A stretch of 48,232 nt of DNA from assembly GCA_040235415.1 (NCBI GenBank), contig JBECKR010000378.1, positions 1 through 48,232 of the forward strand, in the 5' to 3' direction. The notes under the pieces are model-generated. The model had not been told where the DNA came from. It saw only the letters and a list, made by a program, of their open reading frames with translations, and ran no database searches. Shown piece after piece: positions 1-8,428 of the stretch; position 1 is the first letter of the stretch, and the number at the start of each line of letters is the position of its first letter. The DNA comes from JBECKR01 sp040235415 (lineage in GTDB: Bacteria > Acidobacteriota > Polarisedimenticolia > Polarisedimenticolales > Polarisedimenticolaceae). Made by a program: the position numbers and the translations under genes.

Positions 1-164
1 CCCCCCCCCCCCCGGGGCGCCCCCGGGCCGGCGGCCGCGCCTCGACCGAGCTCCTCCATGGTGCGACGGTCGAGGGCGTTGAGCTTCTCGGGACGGCTCA
101 GGATGATCCACGCGGTCTCGTCGCGGATCTCGTAGCGGATGCACCGGAACTCGTGATCGGCCAT
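1..164 (-). CDS. Enoyl-CoA hydratase/isomerase-like protein, N-terminal fragment (cut by window edge)
   Basis: Only about 54 codons lie in the window. From the ATG at 164 the chain reads MADHEFRCIRYEIRDETAWI and continues with ILSRPEKLNALDRRTMEEL. This is the usual first strand and helix of the crotonase fold (hydrophobic strand, then R-P-x-x-x-N-A-L). A Shine-Dalgarno AGAGGAGA sits a few bases upstream, and the start is 14 bp after the stop of the upstream DnaC-like gene, so they are probably co-transcribed. Known family members hydrate or isomerise acyl-CoA thioesters. The active-site oxyanion-hole residues lie outside the window, so the exact reaction cannot be told. After MEEL the fragment turns into a Gly/Ala/Pro/Arg run encoded by a C13 tract at bases 1-13, unlike the family; see findings. 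Confidence 0.72.
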   Translation of the reverse strand, partial: MADHEFRCIRYEIRDETAWIILSRPEKLNALDRRTMEELGRGAAAGPGAPRGGG

Positions 165-178
165 GGTCGCGCTCTCCT

Positions 179-922
179 CTAGTCCCTGGCGATCCGCGCG
201 TTCAGGAGATGCTGGCGGTAGTCGGCCCCGCCGAGCTCGACGAACCGACACATCTCGTACAGCCGGGACATCAGGGCGTCGCCAAGGCGCTGCCGGAGCG
301 TCAGACGCCCGAGCACCCGACGATCGCCCGCCGTCTTGTCGTCGGCGTCGCCGATCTCGCAGTTGGTCGTCAGGATCATCGGCAGCCGGGCGTTGTAACG
401 ATGCGCGATGATCTCGTGCAAGACGTCGCGGGCCCAGTCGCTCGTACGGCCCGCGCCGAGGTCGTCGAGGGCGACGACCTCGGCCGACAGCACCGGGCCG
501 AGCACGTCGGATTCGCTCCGCTCGGCGCCCGCCTGGAACGTGCCCTGCAGCGCCTTGAGCAACTCGCGCTGCTCGTAGAACAGCACCCGGGCGCCCTTGG
601 CGGCGAGCGCCCGCAGCACCCCGACCGCGAGGTGCGTCTTCCCGATGCCGGGGGAGCCGTGGAACAGCAGGCCGTGGTCGCGGTCCGGCCATCGTGCGAC
701 CCAGTCCGCCGCCGTGGCCCGAGCGTTGCCGAGCGTCGCGTTGTGCTCCTCGAAGTTGTCCAGTCCGCAGTGGTCGTAGCGCCGCGGGATCCTGGCCGCG
801 GCGAGGAGACGGCGTTCGACATCGGCGTAGCCGCACGCGCATCGCACCGCTCGGCTGATGCCGTCCGGCCCTCTCCGGATCTCGAATCCGGTTCCCCGGC
901 AGTGCGGGCAGGTAGTCTCCAT
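179..922 (-). CDS. DnaC/IstB-like AAA+ ATPase with N-terminal zinc finger
   Basis: A 247-residue ATPase of the DnaC/DnaI helicase-loader and IstB group. The N-terminus has a zinc-binding pattern (C5-x2-C8, C28-x-C30). The P-loop is GSPGIGKT at residues 89-96, and the Walker B strand is VVALDDLGAG at about 145-154, followed by a sensor-like LTTNCE. The start is the ATG at 922, with a GGGGAG about 9 bases before it. The open frame continues upstream but runs antisense-like through the sigma gene without family similarity, so the longer version was rejected. The stop of the sigma-factor gene is 56 bp upstream. The family loads replicative helicase or assists transposition. No transposase is nearby, so helicase loading is the better guess, but this is inference. 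Confidence 0.85.
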   Translation of the reverse strand: METTCPHCRGTGFEIRRGPDGISRAVRCACGYADVERRLLAAARIPRRYDHCGLDNFEEHNATLGNARATAADWVARWPDRDHGLLFHGSPGIGKTHLAVGVLRALAAKGARVLFYEQRELLKALQGTFQAGAERSESDVLGPVLSAEVVALDDLGAGRTSDWARDVLHEIIAHRYNARLPMILTTNCEIGDADDKTAGDRRVLGRLTLRQRLGDALMSRLYEMCRFVELGGADYRQHLLNARIARD

Positions 923-978
923 GACGTCGGCTCCCCGGGCCCGGCCGCGCGCCCGCGCGCTCCCCGTGGTGCGCTGCC

Positions 979-1836
979 TCAGTTCAAGTAGCCCCGGAGC
1001 TGCTGGCATTTCTGCGATCGGTTGAGCTTCTCGAGCGCCTGCGCCTCGATCTGACGGATACGCTCGCGGGAGAGGCTCAACATCTCCCCGATCTCCTTGA
1101 GGGTCTTCGGATCCTGGCCGTCCAGACCGAACCGCAACCGGATGACCTTCTCCTCCTTCATGTCCAAGTCCTTGAGGGCGTTGCGCAGCAGGACCCGGAG
1201 CGAGTTGCGGAGCAGCACGAAGTCCGCGGAGGGGATCGTCTCCTGTTCGAGCTTGTCGGAGAGGTGGAAGTCGTGCTCCTCGTCGATCACCGCCGACAGC
1301 GAGATGTTGTCGTCGGCGACCTGGAGGAGGTTCGTGACCTCCTCGACCGAGACGTCCATCCGCTGCGCGATCTCTTCCGCCGACGGGGTGCGCCGGAGCT
1401 CGGTCCGGAGGCTCGCCTGGGCCTTCCCGATGCGGTACAGCAGGTTGGCCTGCTTCTGAGGGAGCCGAAACGCTCCGCTCTGATCGGACAGCGCGTGGAT
1501 GATCGCCTGCCGCACCCACCAGACGGCGTAAGTGATGAACTTGACGTTCTTGCCCGGATCGAATCGCTTCGCGGCCTCGATCAGTCCGATGTTGCCTTCG
1601 TTGATGAGATCGAGGAATGAGAGTCCGCACCCCCGGTACCGCTTGGCATACGACACCACGAAGCGCAGGTTCGCCTCCACCAGCCTCCGAAGCGCTTCCT
1701 TGTCCCCTCGTTGAATCTGTCCGCCGAGCACCCGTTCGTCTTGAGGGGTGATGCGGGGCAGCTTGGAGATTTCCTTGAGGTATTTCTTGAGGGACTCGGA
1801 ACCGGAACCGCGCGATTCTTCCCTTTCTTCTTCCAT
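979..1836 (-). CDS. RNA polymerase sigma-70 family sigma factor (RpoD-like, group 2 type)
   Basis: A 285-residue sigma factor with region 1.2 (about residues 10-40), region 2 (ANLRFVVSYAKRY, then DLINEGNIGLIEAAKRFDP and YAVWWVRQAI), region 3, and a C-terminal region 4 helix-turn-helix (LKEIGEMLSLSRERIRQIEA). It lacks the long region 1.1 of primary sigma factors, which suggests an alternative, RpoS/RpoH/SigB-like general factor rather than the housekeeping RpoD. The ATG at 1836 has GGAG five bases upstream; an ATG at 1851 is also possible. An extended -10 (TGATATACT) lies just upstream at 1865-1873. It sits directly after hsp20 and dnaK on the same strand, hinting at a role in heat or envelope stress (inference). 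Confidence 0.93.
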   Translation of the reverse strand: MEEEREESRGSGSESLKKYLKEISKLPRITPQDERVLGGQIQRGDKEALRRLVEANLRFVVSYAKRYRGCGLSFLDLINEGNIGLIEAAKRFDPGKNVKFITYAVWWVRQAIIHALSDQSGAFRLPQKQANLLYRIGKAQASLRTELRRTPSAEEIAQRMDVSVEEVTNLLQVADDNISLSAVIDEEHDFHLSDKLEQETIPSADFVLLRNSLRVLLRNALKDLDMKEEKVIRLRFGLDGQDPKTLKEIGEMLSLSRERIRQIEAQALEKLNRSQKCQQLRGYLN

Positions 1837-1864
1837 TCGGTCTCCGGGCATCCGCGGGAAGCGC

Positions 1865-1873
1865 AGTATATCA
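1865..1873 (-). promoter_or_regulatory. Extended -10 promoter of the sigma-factor gene
   Basis: The minus strand reads TGATATACT, an extended -10 (TGn) plus a TATACT hexamer. No good -35 is seen at 16-18 bp, as is common for extended -10 promoters. The predicted transcription start, near 1858, leaves a leader of about 22 nt to the ATG at 1836. The sigma gene may therefore be transcribed independently of hsp20. Confidence 0.55.
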
Positions 1874-1925
1874 CGCGATTTGCAGCGATCGAGACGGCCG
1901 GGAGGACCGTCGCCCGCGCCCACGA

Positions 1926-2375
1926 TCAGCGCACGCTGACCCGAATCGGACGCGGTTCGCGGCGGGCGGTCTTCGCGAGCCGGACGGTCAGCACGCCGAG
2001 GCGGTAGACCGCATCGACCGACTCCCGGTCCACCGCCGACGGCAGCCGAAACCGGCGGGAGAAGCGGCCGTAGGAGCGCTCGACGCGGTGGAAGTGCTCG
2101 CCGGGCTGCTCCCGTTCCATGCGGCGCTCCCCTTCCACGACGAGGTCGTCGCCGTCCACGCGGACGTCGATCGCGTCCTGGCCGAGGCCCGGAAGCTCGA
2201 CCAGCACGACGAAGGTGTCGTCCGTCTCGTAGACGTCCGTGACCGGCGTCCAAGCGCCCACACCGCCGGCGGCGTCGAAGTCGGTGCGCGCGAGCGCGTT
2301 CTCGAACAGCTGGTTCATGCGCTTCTGGATCGACTGCATCTCGTGAACGGCGCTGGATTGCCCTCGTCCCGCCAT
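1926..2375 (-). CDS. Small heat-shock protein, Hsp20/alpha-crystallin family
   Basis: A 149-residue ATP-independent holdase. The alpha-crystallin domain occupies about residues 45-140: a start around TPVTDVYETDD, the conserved VELPGL turn, a YGRFSRRFRLP strand and the GVLTVRL motif near the end. The C-terminus ends in PRPIRVSVR, which carries the I-x-V tail that binds neighbouring subunits in oligomers. The ATG at 2375 was chosen because GGGAGGT lies five bases upstream; an upstream in-frame start at 2408 has no such site. dnaK ends 56 bp upstream on the same strand, so the two chaperones probably share a transcript. Cytoplasmic. Confidence 0.93.
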   Translation of the reverse strand: MAGRGQSSAVHEMQSIQKRMNQLFENALARTDFDAAGGVGAWTPVTDVYETDDTFVVLVELPGLGQDAIDVRVDGDDLVVEGERRMEREQPGEHFHRVERSYGRFSRRFRLPSAVDRESVDAVYRLGVLTVRLAKTARREPRPIRVSVR

Positions 2376-2431
2376 GCGACCTCCCGCTGCGGCGCCGGCC
2401 TCCCGCAAGCGGCCGGCACCCCGATCCGTCG

Positions 2432-4348
2432 TCAGGACCTGCGGTCCTGGCTATCCACCACCTCGGCGTCGATCACGTCATCGTCGGACTTCGCCGCGCC
2501 GTCGCCTCCTCGCGACGGCGCCTCCTGCGCCGCCCCGCCCGACTGCGCGCCGCTGCCGCGGTAGATCGCCTCGGCCATGCGGTGCGAGGCCTGCTCGAGC
2601 CGTTCGGAGGCCGACCTCATGGCGTCGGCGTCGTTCTTTTCGAGAGCCTGTTTCAGCTCCGCGAGCGGCTCCTCGACGCCCTTGCGCTCGTCGGCGGAGA
2701 GCTTGTCTCCGCTCTCATGCAGCGTCTTCTCGACCTGGTACGCGAGCTGGTCGGCCCGGTTGCGGGCGTCGACCTGCTCTCGCCTGGCCTTGTCGTCGGT
2801 GGCGTGGGTCTCGGCGTCGCGGACCATGCCGTCCACCTCGTCCTTCGAAAGCCCGGACGACGCGGTGATCGTGATCTTCTGCTCCTTGCCGGTCCCGAGA
2901 TCCTTCGCGGACACGTGGACGATGCCGTTGGCGTCGATGTCGAACGTGACCTCGACCTGAGGCACTCCTCGCGGCGCGGGTGGGATTCCGTCCAGTACGA
3001 AGCGGCCGAGGGTCTTGTTGTTCGTAGCCATCTCCCGCTCGCCCTGGAGCACGTGAACCTCGACGCTGGTCTGTCCGTCCGCGGCGGTCGAGAAGATCTC
3101 GCTCTTGCGCGTCGGGATCGTGGTGTTCCGCGGGATCAGCTTCGTGAACACCCCGCCGAGGGTCTCGATCCCGAGCGTGAGCGGGGTCACGTCCAGCAGC
3201 AGGATGTCCTTGACCTCGCCGCCGAGCACGCCGGCCTGGATTGCGGCGCCGACCGCCACGACCTCGTCCGGGTTGACACCCTTGTGCGGATCCTTGCCGA
3301 AGAACTCCCGGACCATCTGCTGAACGCGCGGGATCCGAGTCGAGCCGCCGACGAGAACGACCTCGTCGACGCCGCCGGGCTTGAGGTTCGCGTCCTGGAG
3401 CGCCCGCCGGCAGGGCTCGAGCGTCCGGTCCAAGATGTCCTCGACCAACTGCTCGAACTTCGCGCGGTTGAGCTTCATCTGGAGGTGCTTGGGACCCGAA
3501 GCGTCGGCCGTGATGAACGGCAGGTTGATCTCCGTCTCGGTGACGGTCGACAGCTCGCACTTCGCCTTCTCGGCGGCCTCCTTGAGCCGCTGGAGCGCCA
3601 TCTTGTCCTTCGAGAGGTCGATCCCCTGCTCGCGTTTGAACTCCGCTCCGATCCACTCGATGAGACGCTGATCGATGTCGTCGCCGCCGAGATGCGTGTC
3701 ACCGTTGGTCGACTTGACCTCGACCACGCCGTCGCCCACCTCGAGGATCGAGATGTCGAACGTCCCTCCACCGAAGTCGAAGACCGCGATGACCTCGTCG
3801 GCCTTCTTGTCGAGGCCGTAGGCTAGCGCGGCAGCGGTCGGCTCGTTGATGATCCGCGCGACCTCGAGTCCGGCGATCTTGCCGGCGTCCTTGGTCGCCT
3901 GACGCTGGGCGTCGTTGAAGTACGCGGGAACGGTGATCACCGCCTTCGTGACGGCGGATCCGAGGTGGGCCTCGGCCGCCTCCTTGAGCTTGCGGAGAAC
4001 GAGGGCGGAGATCTCCGGAGGCGCGTAGGGCTTTCCCTGGACCCGTATTCGGACGTCTCCGTTGTCCGCGGCCTCGATCTTGTACGGCAGATGCCGGACC
4101 TCTCCTTGGACCTCCGTGAACTTCCTGCCGATGAGCCGCTTGGCGGAGTACACGGTGTTCTCGGGGTTCGTGATGGCCTGCCGCTTGGCGACCTGACCGA
4201 CGAGACGTTCGCCCTTGTCGTTGATCGCGACCACCGAGGGGGTCAAGCGGTTTCCCTCGGCGTTCGTTATGACCGTCGGCTTGCCACCTTCCATGACGGC
4301 GACCACGGAGTTCGTGGTGCCGAGGTCGATTCCGATGATCTTGCTCAT
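2432..4348 (-). CDS. dnaK: Hsp70 chaperone DnaK
   Basis: A full-length 638-residue Hsp70. The N-terminal ATPase domain opens with GIDLGTTNS (residues 6-14) and contains the phosphate-2 motif FDFGGGTFD. The substrate-binding domain follows at about 385-505, and a charged alpha-helical lid leads to the typical tail DDDVIDAEVVD. It refolds and disaggregates proteins with DnaJ and GrpE, neither of which is encoded next to it here. GGGAGAG lies upstream of the ATG. A sigma-70-type promoter is visible at 4447-4475, giving a leader of about 90 nt. No CIRCE inverted repeat is seen, so HrcA control is not supported by the sequence. Confidence 0.98.
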   Translation of the reverse strand: MSKIIGIDLGTTNSVVAVMEGGKPTVITNAEGNRLTPSVVAINDKGERLVGQVAKRQAITNPENTVYSAKRLIGRKFTEVQGEVRHLPYKIEAADNGDVRIRVQGKPYAPPEISALVLRKLKEAAEAHLGSAVTKAVITVPAYFNDAQRQATKDAGKIAGLEVARIINEPTAAALAYGLDKKADEVIAVFDFGGGTFDISILEVGDGVVEVKSTNGDTHLGGDDIDQRLIEWIGAEFKREQGIDLSKDKMALQRLKEAAEKAKCELSTVTETEINLPFITADASGPKHLQMKLNRAKFEQLVEDILDRTLEPCRRALQDANLKPGGVDEVVLVGGSTRIPRVQQMVREFFGKDPHKGVNPDEVVAVGAAIQAGVLGGEVKDILLLDVTPLTLGIETLGGVFTKLIPRNTTIPTRKSEIFSTAADGQTSVEVHVLQGEREMATNNKTLGRFVLDGIPPAPRGVPQVEVTFDIDANGIVHVSAKDLGTGKEQKITITASSGLSKDEVDGMVRDAETHATDDKARREQVDARNRADQLAYQVEKTLHESGDKLSADERKGVEEPLAELKQALEKNDADAMRSASERLEQASHRMAEAIYRGSGAQSGGAAQEAPSRGGDGAAKSDDDVIDAEVVDSQDRRS

Positions 4349-4446
4349 GTTCGAGTCTCTCCCGTGTCGTCGTGGATCGGACCGCCCGGCCCGGAAGGCG
4401 CGGGCGCGCCGGCCCTCCGGCCGCGGCCGGCCGACCTGCGGAGCGT

Positions 4447-4475
4447 CCTTTAAGACCGTCGCACGGGACTGTCAA
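4447..4475 (-). promoter_or_regulatory. Putative dnaK promoter
   Basis: On the minus strand TTGACA (4470-4475) is followed after 17 bp by TAAAGG (4447-4452). The -35 is perfect and the -10 weak (3 of 6). The 146-bp gap between dnaK and the next gene upstream holds no other obvious element. Confidence 0.5.
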
Positions 4476-4494
4476 GCGAGGACGGACGGGATCG

Positions 4495-5757
4495 TCACAA
4501 TTGCCCGACGGGGACCGCGTCGAGGATCATCCGCTCCGTGGCGCTGAACCGGCGGTTCACGGTGAGGTCGCGGTCGATCCGGCCGCGGGAGTCCATGCCG
4601 GTCAGGGTGTAGCTGCCCGGATCGAGCTTGTAGACGTACGGGCGTCCCCACGGGTCGAGGAGGTCCGCCGGGTCGAGGTACCCGTTGCGCACGAGAAGCG
4701 CGAGGTCCGCCGGGAGCGATCCGGTGTCCAGGAAGAAAAGCTGGATGGCCCGCTCGATCCGCTCGAGCCGCCCGCGGCTCGCGAACGTCCGGAGCCGGTC
4801 CGTCTCCCCGGACTGTGCCGCGAGACGCCACGGAGTGAAGGGGTTCGCCGAGAGCGTGGCGGCGCTGACGGCGCAAGCGGCGAGCAGCACGACGATCGCC
4901 GCCGAGCCGGCGACGCGCTCGGCCCAGGCACCGCGCCCGACTCTCGCGGTCGGACGCGCGACCGTCACCTCCTCGACCAGGTTCCGGGTCACGAGCTCGC
5001 TCAGGATGCGATAGACGTCGAACTCGCCCTGGGCGGAGCGGTCCGCGAGGTCTCGAACGGTGCTACGCCCGTCCACCAGGCGCAGGATGTCACGCTCCTC
5101 CGCCGAAAGCCGGATCTCGTCCTCCCCGGCGCGTGCGGAACTCCCTTCCGAGTGCATCACGAGGTCGATGGCGACATCCGCGTCGACGATCGACTCGACG
5201 GGCGCCTCGAGACGCTCGGCCGCGGCCGTGCGGCGCAGGATCATGTCCTCGGACCGGATCCGGCGCTCGATGATCGGCCATTCGTCGACCATCCGCGCCC
5301 CTTCCATGAGGATGGTCTCGGCGTTGATCGGCACGAACGCCTGATCGTAATCGACGTGGTCCGTGGGGTCGAACTTGTAGTTCCCGTGGCGCCATCGGAA
5401 CAACCGGTAGATGATCTGCGTGACCTGGGTACGAAGCGCCTCGCTGAGATCGTCCTCGCCGATGAACCGCTGCTGCACGAGGACGTAGCCGAGCCGCTGC
5501 AAGGTCTTGCGCTGCACCCGGAGCGCTTCGTCGAGCTGGCTCTGTGTGATCCTCCCGGTTCGGACCAGGACCGAGCCCAGCAGATCTTCGAGCTTGAAGT
5601 TCAGGTTGTCCGCGCCCACCACGCGACCGTCGAGGAATTTCACGACCACGGTCTCGCGGTCGCGCTCGAGCGCCAGCATCCCCGTCTTCCGCTGGATTCC
5701 GATCAGCTGGAAGATGTCGGCCAGCCCGAAATCCCGGAGGGTGCCCTCGAGCGCCAC
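4495..5757 (-). CDS. DUF4388 protein with C-terminal pseudopilin (GspG)-like domain
   Basis: A 420-residue protein. The N-terminus (about 1-110) is a DUF4388 domain (LEGTLRDFGLADIFQLI, then TGMLALER). A charged middle follows, with a winged-helix-like stretch around 225-265. One transmembrane segment lies at about 283-305 (SAAIVVLLAACAVSAATL). The C-terminal 95 residues resemble the globular part of the type II secretion major pseudopilin GspG: AIQLFFLDTGSLPADLALLV, then LLDPWGRPYVYKL. The start is GTG at 5757, one base after the TGA of the upstream TPR gene, indicating translational coupling. DUF4388 is common in predatory and social bacteria, and its exact role is unknown. The periplasmic GspG-like part could bind or mimic a pseudopilin (inference). 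Confidence 0.8.
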   Translation of the reverse strand: MALEGTLRDFGLADIFQLIGIQRKTGMLALERDRETVVVKFLDGRVVGADNLNFKLEDLLGSVLVRTGRITQSQLDEALRVQRKTLQRLGYVLVQQRFIGEDDLSEALRTQVTQIIYRLFRWRHGNYKFDPTDHVDYDQAFVPINAETILMEGARMVDEWPIIERRIRSEDMILRRTAAAERLEAPVESIVDADVAIDLVMHSEGSSARAGEDEIRLSAEERDILRLVDGRSTVRDLADRSAQGEFDVYRILSELVTRNLVEEVTVARPTARVGRGAWAERVAGSAAIVVLLAACAVSAATLSANPFTPWRLAAQSGETDRLRTFASRGRLERIERAIQLFFLDTGSLPADLALLVRNGYLDPADLLDPWGRPYVYKLDPGSYTLTGMDSRGRIDRDLTVNRRFSATERMILDAVPVGQL

Positions 5758-5758
5758 G

Positions 5759-7789
5759 TCAGGCCTCCCCGCGGCGCAGCCGGCGAGCGTTGGCGGCGAG
5801 CCACACGGCGACCAACGCGACCATCGCGACGAGGCTCGCGGGCTCGAGGTGGTAGGCGTCGGGAACCGCCCCGGGGGTGAGAAGGTCGAGCCTCAGGCCG
5901 AACCCGAGCACCTCCCCGATCGGCCGAAGCGCTCCCGGCTGCCACGCGAGCAGGGCCGTGAGCCACACGGTGAGGAACACGAGCCCGGTGACGACGTGCC
6001 CCCTCAAGATCTGCCCCGCACCGGGAAGAACGAGGCCCGCGAGACTTCGGCCGGCTCGGGCGCGACGCTCGAACCGCTCCACTTCGTACAGCTTGCGGCT
6101 CTTCGACTCCGGCGCCAGACCGTCGCCGAGCACGAACAGATGGATACATTGGCTGCAGTACTCATGGCCCTCCCGGCCGCTCTTGCAGCGATGACAGAAG
6201 GCGCGGCCGCACCGGATGCATCGCCGTGCCGGCGATCTTCGCCGGAAGACCACACCCAGCCCGAGGCACAGGACGATCGACGTCAGCGTCGCGCCGCTGA
6301 CCGGGTTCGCGAGCGCTCCCGCGCGGTCCGTCCAGGTTGCCGCCGCGGGGGCTTCGGAGAGCCGGCGGTCGAGCCGTCCCCCCTCGATCGCGGCCCTCCA
6401 GACGGCGCCGGTGTCCACGACCGCGTCCACCACCACCGCGCGCTCTCCCTCCCGTCCCGCGATCGACATCAGCTGCGTCACACGTTTCGAGTCCAGGGCC
6501 TGGGCGCGCTCCAGCGACTCGCGGGACTCGTTGAAGCGGAACGCCTCGGCCTGCGCGAGGTGCAGGTTGTAGAGCGCCAGGACCGAGTCCGGCTTCGTCT
6601 CGAGCGCCCGCAGGTACCACACCGCGGCCTCGGTCGGCTGTCCGGTCGTGAAGTAGATGTTGCCGACGTTGATCAGCGCCTGGTACAGCCCCGGCTCGAG
6701 GTCGAGCGCACGGCGATACTCTTCGAACGCCTCCTCGAAATACCGCCCGCTGTTGTACAGCCCGGCCAGCAGGAACCGGAACGTGGCGTCTTCGGGGTGC
6801 GTCTCGACGAGCTTGCGGAGCTCGACGATCCGCTCGGGGCTGTAAGGGCCGCTCGCGGCGTCCATCGTGGTGCGGACCATCGGATCGGTCGTGACCCCGA
6901 ACACGCCGACCGCGACGCGGTAGGCCGGCACCGCGAGCGCGGTCAGCGCCATCAGGGCGATCGCCGCTCGGCGTTCCGCGACCCGCATGAATCGATAGCA
7001 CAGCACGATCCAGAACAGCGCGAGCCATCCCGCCGCAAACCACAGCGCGAGCGGGAGCAGGAATACCAGCCACCCCGCCGCCCGTCCCCAGCGGGCGAAG
7101 CCGTGCCGGAGGCACCACTCCTCGACCTCGTGTCGCACCGGGACGTGGTACCGCGCCGCGACGAGCGCCGAGAACAGCGCGACGGCGCCGAGCAGTCCGA
7201 TCACGAACACGATCGCGGCCTGATTGAGCAGACGAAAGTCGAGGAGCCCTTCGGACAACGACGAGCGAACGCCCGCGGCGAGCTCCACCGCCGTCGCGAG
7301 CGCTCCTCGGCCGGAGTGCCAGTACACCGCCGCGCGGCCGAACCGCACCTGGCTCCGTCCGGGATCGAGCGCCTCGGCGAGGTCGAGCGATGCCAGCGCC
7401 TTGCCGTGGTGCCCCTCGTCGAGGTACCGCCGGGCTTCCACGATGAGCGCATCGGCCAGTCCGCGGAGGCGACCGACACCCTCCTCGGCCGCGAATGCGC
7501 GGATCAGCTCCGACTGCCGCGCGACGTCGGCGTCGCGTCCCTCCGCGAGATAGGTCTTGCGCTGGAACCACAGAGTTTGGACGCGCGATTCGAACGAATC
7601 GTAGTCGAATCCGCGGCGGGCGCCGTCACCGGGCGGCTGCTCTCCCTCCGGCTCGACGGGAGCCGGCGACGTCATAGGCCGGAGCCGGATCGCCCCGGTG
7701 TCGACGTCGGCGAGCGCGTCGGTGCCGAGCGCCGCCGCCATCAGCAGCGTCGCCCCGATCGCGCCGGCCCATGCGGCTGCCCTCGGCAA
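5759..7789 (-). CDS. TPR membrane protein with zinc ribbon
   Basis: A 676-residue polytopic protein. It has an N-terminal signal or anchor, paired transmembrane segments at about 190-215 and 240-275, and at least three tetratricopeptide repeats at about 320-430. A further membrane segment near 490-510 is followed by a cysteine-rich zinc ribbon (CIRCGRAFCHRCKSG, then CSQC) near 520-550. Hydrophobic stretches lie near 590-620 and at the C-terminus. The start is a TTG at 7789 with GAGGGG seven bases upstream; a TGA lies in frame just above, so no longer form is possible. It is coupled to the DUF4388/pseudopilin-like gene downstream. The function is not recognised; TPRs suggest a scaffold at the inner membrane. 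Confidence 0.78.
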   Translation of the reverse strand: MPRAAAWAGAIGATLLMAAALGTDALADVDTGAIRLRPMTSPAPVEPEGEQPPGDGARRGFDYDSFESRVQTLWFQRKTYLAEGRDADVARQSELIRAFAAEEGVGRLRGLADALIVEARRYLDEGHHGKALASLDLAEALDPGRSQVRFGRAAVYWHSGRGALATAVELAAGVRSSLSEGLLDFRLLNQAAIVFVIGLLGAVALFSALVAARYHVPVRHEVEEWCLRHGFARWGRAAGWLVFLLPLALWFAAGWLALFWIVLCYRFMRVAERRAAIALMALTALAVPAYRVAVGVFGVTTDPMVRTTMDAASGPYSPERIVELRKLVETHPEDATFRFLLAGLYNSGRYFEEAFEEYRRALDLEPGLYQALINVGNIYFTTGQPTEAAVWYLRALETKPDSVLALYNLHLAQAEAFRFNESRESLERAQALDSKRVTQLMSIAGREGERAVVVDAVVDTGAVWRAAIEGGRLDRRLSEAPAAATWTDRAGALANPVSGATLTSIVLCLGLGVVFRRRSPARRCIRCGRAFCHRCKSGREGHEYCSQCIHLFVLGDGLAPESKSRKLYEVERFERRARAGRSLAGLVLPGAGQILRGHVVTGLVFLTVWLTALLAWQPGALRPIGEVLGFGLRLDLLTPGAVPDAYHLEPASLVAMVALVAVWLAANARRLRRGEA

Positions 7790-7863
7790 CGGTCGACCCC
7801 TCGATCATCCAGCCCGGGCGCCCCCGCGGCGACCGACCTCGCTCGAGCCGACCGCGCTTCGGC

Positions 7864-8343
7864 TCAGTCGGACCGGCCGGACTTCGAAACGTAGAGCATC
7901 CGGAGCTGGTAGAGCACCTTGTCCAGAAGACGGTCCTCGTCGGGAGTCAGGTTTCCTCGACATTTCACGCGGAGGAGATCGAGTAGGTCGATCTGGAGAC
8001 GGGCTTGCTCGAGGTGCACCGTTGCCTCTCCGGTGTCCGGGTGCGGGATCTCGCCGAGCACGAACAGCGCCTGGTTCGCCATGGCACTGACGAGCATCGT
8101 GAAGTCCACCCCTTCCGGTTCCTGCAGCGGGCGGTGCTCGAATCCGGCTCCCGTCGCTTTCCCTCCCGCCGGCGCCTCCCCGGCCGGCCCGGCTCCTTGG
8201 TCCGGTCCGGACGGTTCCCCGTCGGCCTCGGGAACCTCCTCGCGCCGCCTGCCGTCGGGCGTGAACGCCCTCCGGTCGACGACCTTGATCGTGGATTCCT
8301 GGTCTCCCTGCGTACCCTCTTCCCGCTTTCGATCGTCCGCCAT
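7864..8343 (-). CDS. DUF1844 domain protein
   Basis: A 159-residue protein. The first about 75 residues are a charged, low-complexity tail. The C-terminal about 80 residues are a DUF1844 domain: FTMLVSAMANQALFVLGEIP, a DPxTGE-like turn (HPDTGEATVHLE), then QIDLLDLL and NLTPDEDRLLDKVLYQLRM. DUF1844 proteins are small, helical and of unknown function. The ATG at 8343 is preceded by GGGGGTGCT. It may head the 8.3-4.5 kb run, since the next gene starts 74 bp after its stop. A promoter candidate is at 8399-8428. Confidence 0.88.
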   Translation of the reverse strand: MADDRKREEGTQGDQESTIKVVDRRAFTPDGRRREEVPEADGEPSGPDQGAGPAGEAPAGGKATGAGFEHRPLQEPEGVDFTMLVSAMANQALFVLGEIPHPDTGEATVHLEQARLQIDLLDLLRVKCRGNLTPDEDRLLDKVLYQLRMLYVSKSGRSD

Positions 8344-8398
8344 AGCACCCCCACGGCACGCCGTTTCCGGCCTCGCGCCGCGAGCGCGAGGGGGCGCG

Positions 8399-8428
8399 AT
8401 GGTACCATCCTGGCCCGCGGGCGTTCAA
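8399..8428 (-). promoter_or_regulatory. Putative promoter of the DUF1844 gene, with overlapping inverted repeat
   Basis: The minus strand shows TTGAAC (8423-8428), an 18-bp spacer and TACCAT (8399-8404). A 7-bp inverted repeat, GCGGGCG/CGCCCGC with a 6-base loop (8417-8436), overlaps the -35. It could be an operator shared with the divergent mazG, whose own promoter I cannot place. The rest of the 179-bp gap shows nothing else. Confidence 0.4.

Noticed and set aside
923..1630. N-terminal extension of the DnaC-like ATPase
   Set aside because: The extension lies over the sigma-factor gene in another frame and has no similarity; the ATG at 922 begins the zinc finger directly.
4349..4494. CIRCE operator for HrcA upstream of dnaK
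   Set aside because: No TTAGCACTC-N9-GAGTGCTAA repeat or close variant is visible.
4372..7894. Long overlapping plus-strand frames opposite the DUF4388 and TPR genes
   Set aside because: Arg/Asp/Glu-rich antisense text without family features or ribosome-binding sites.
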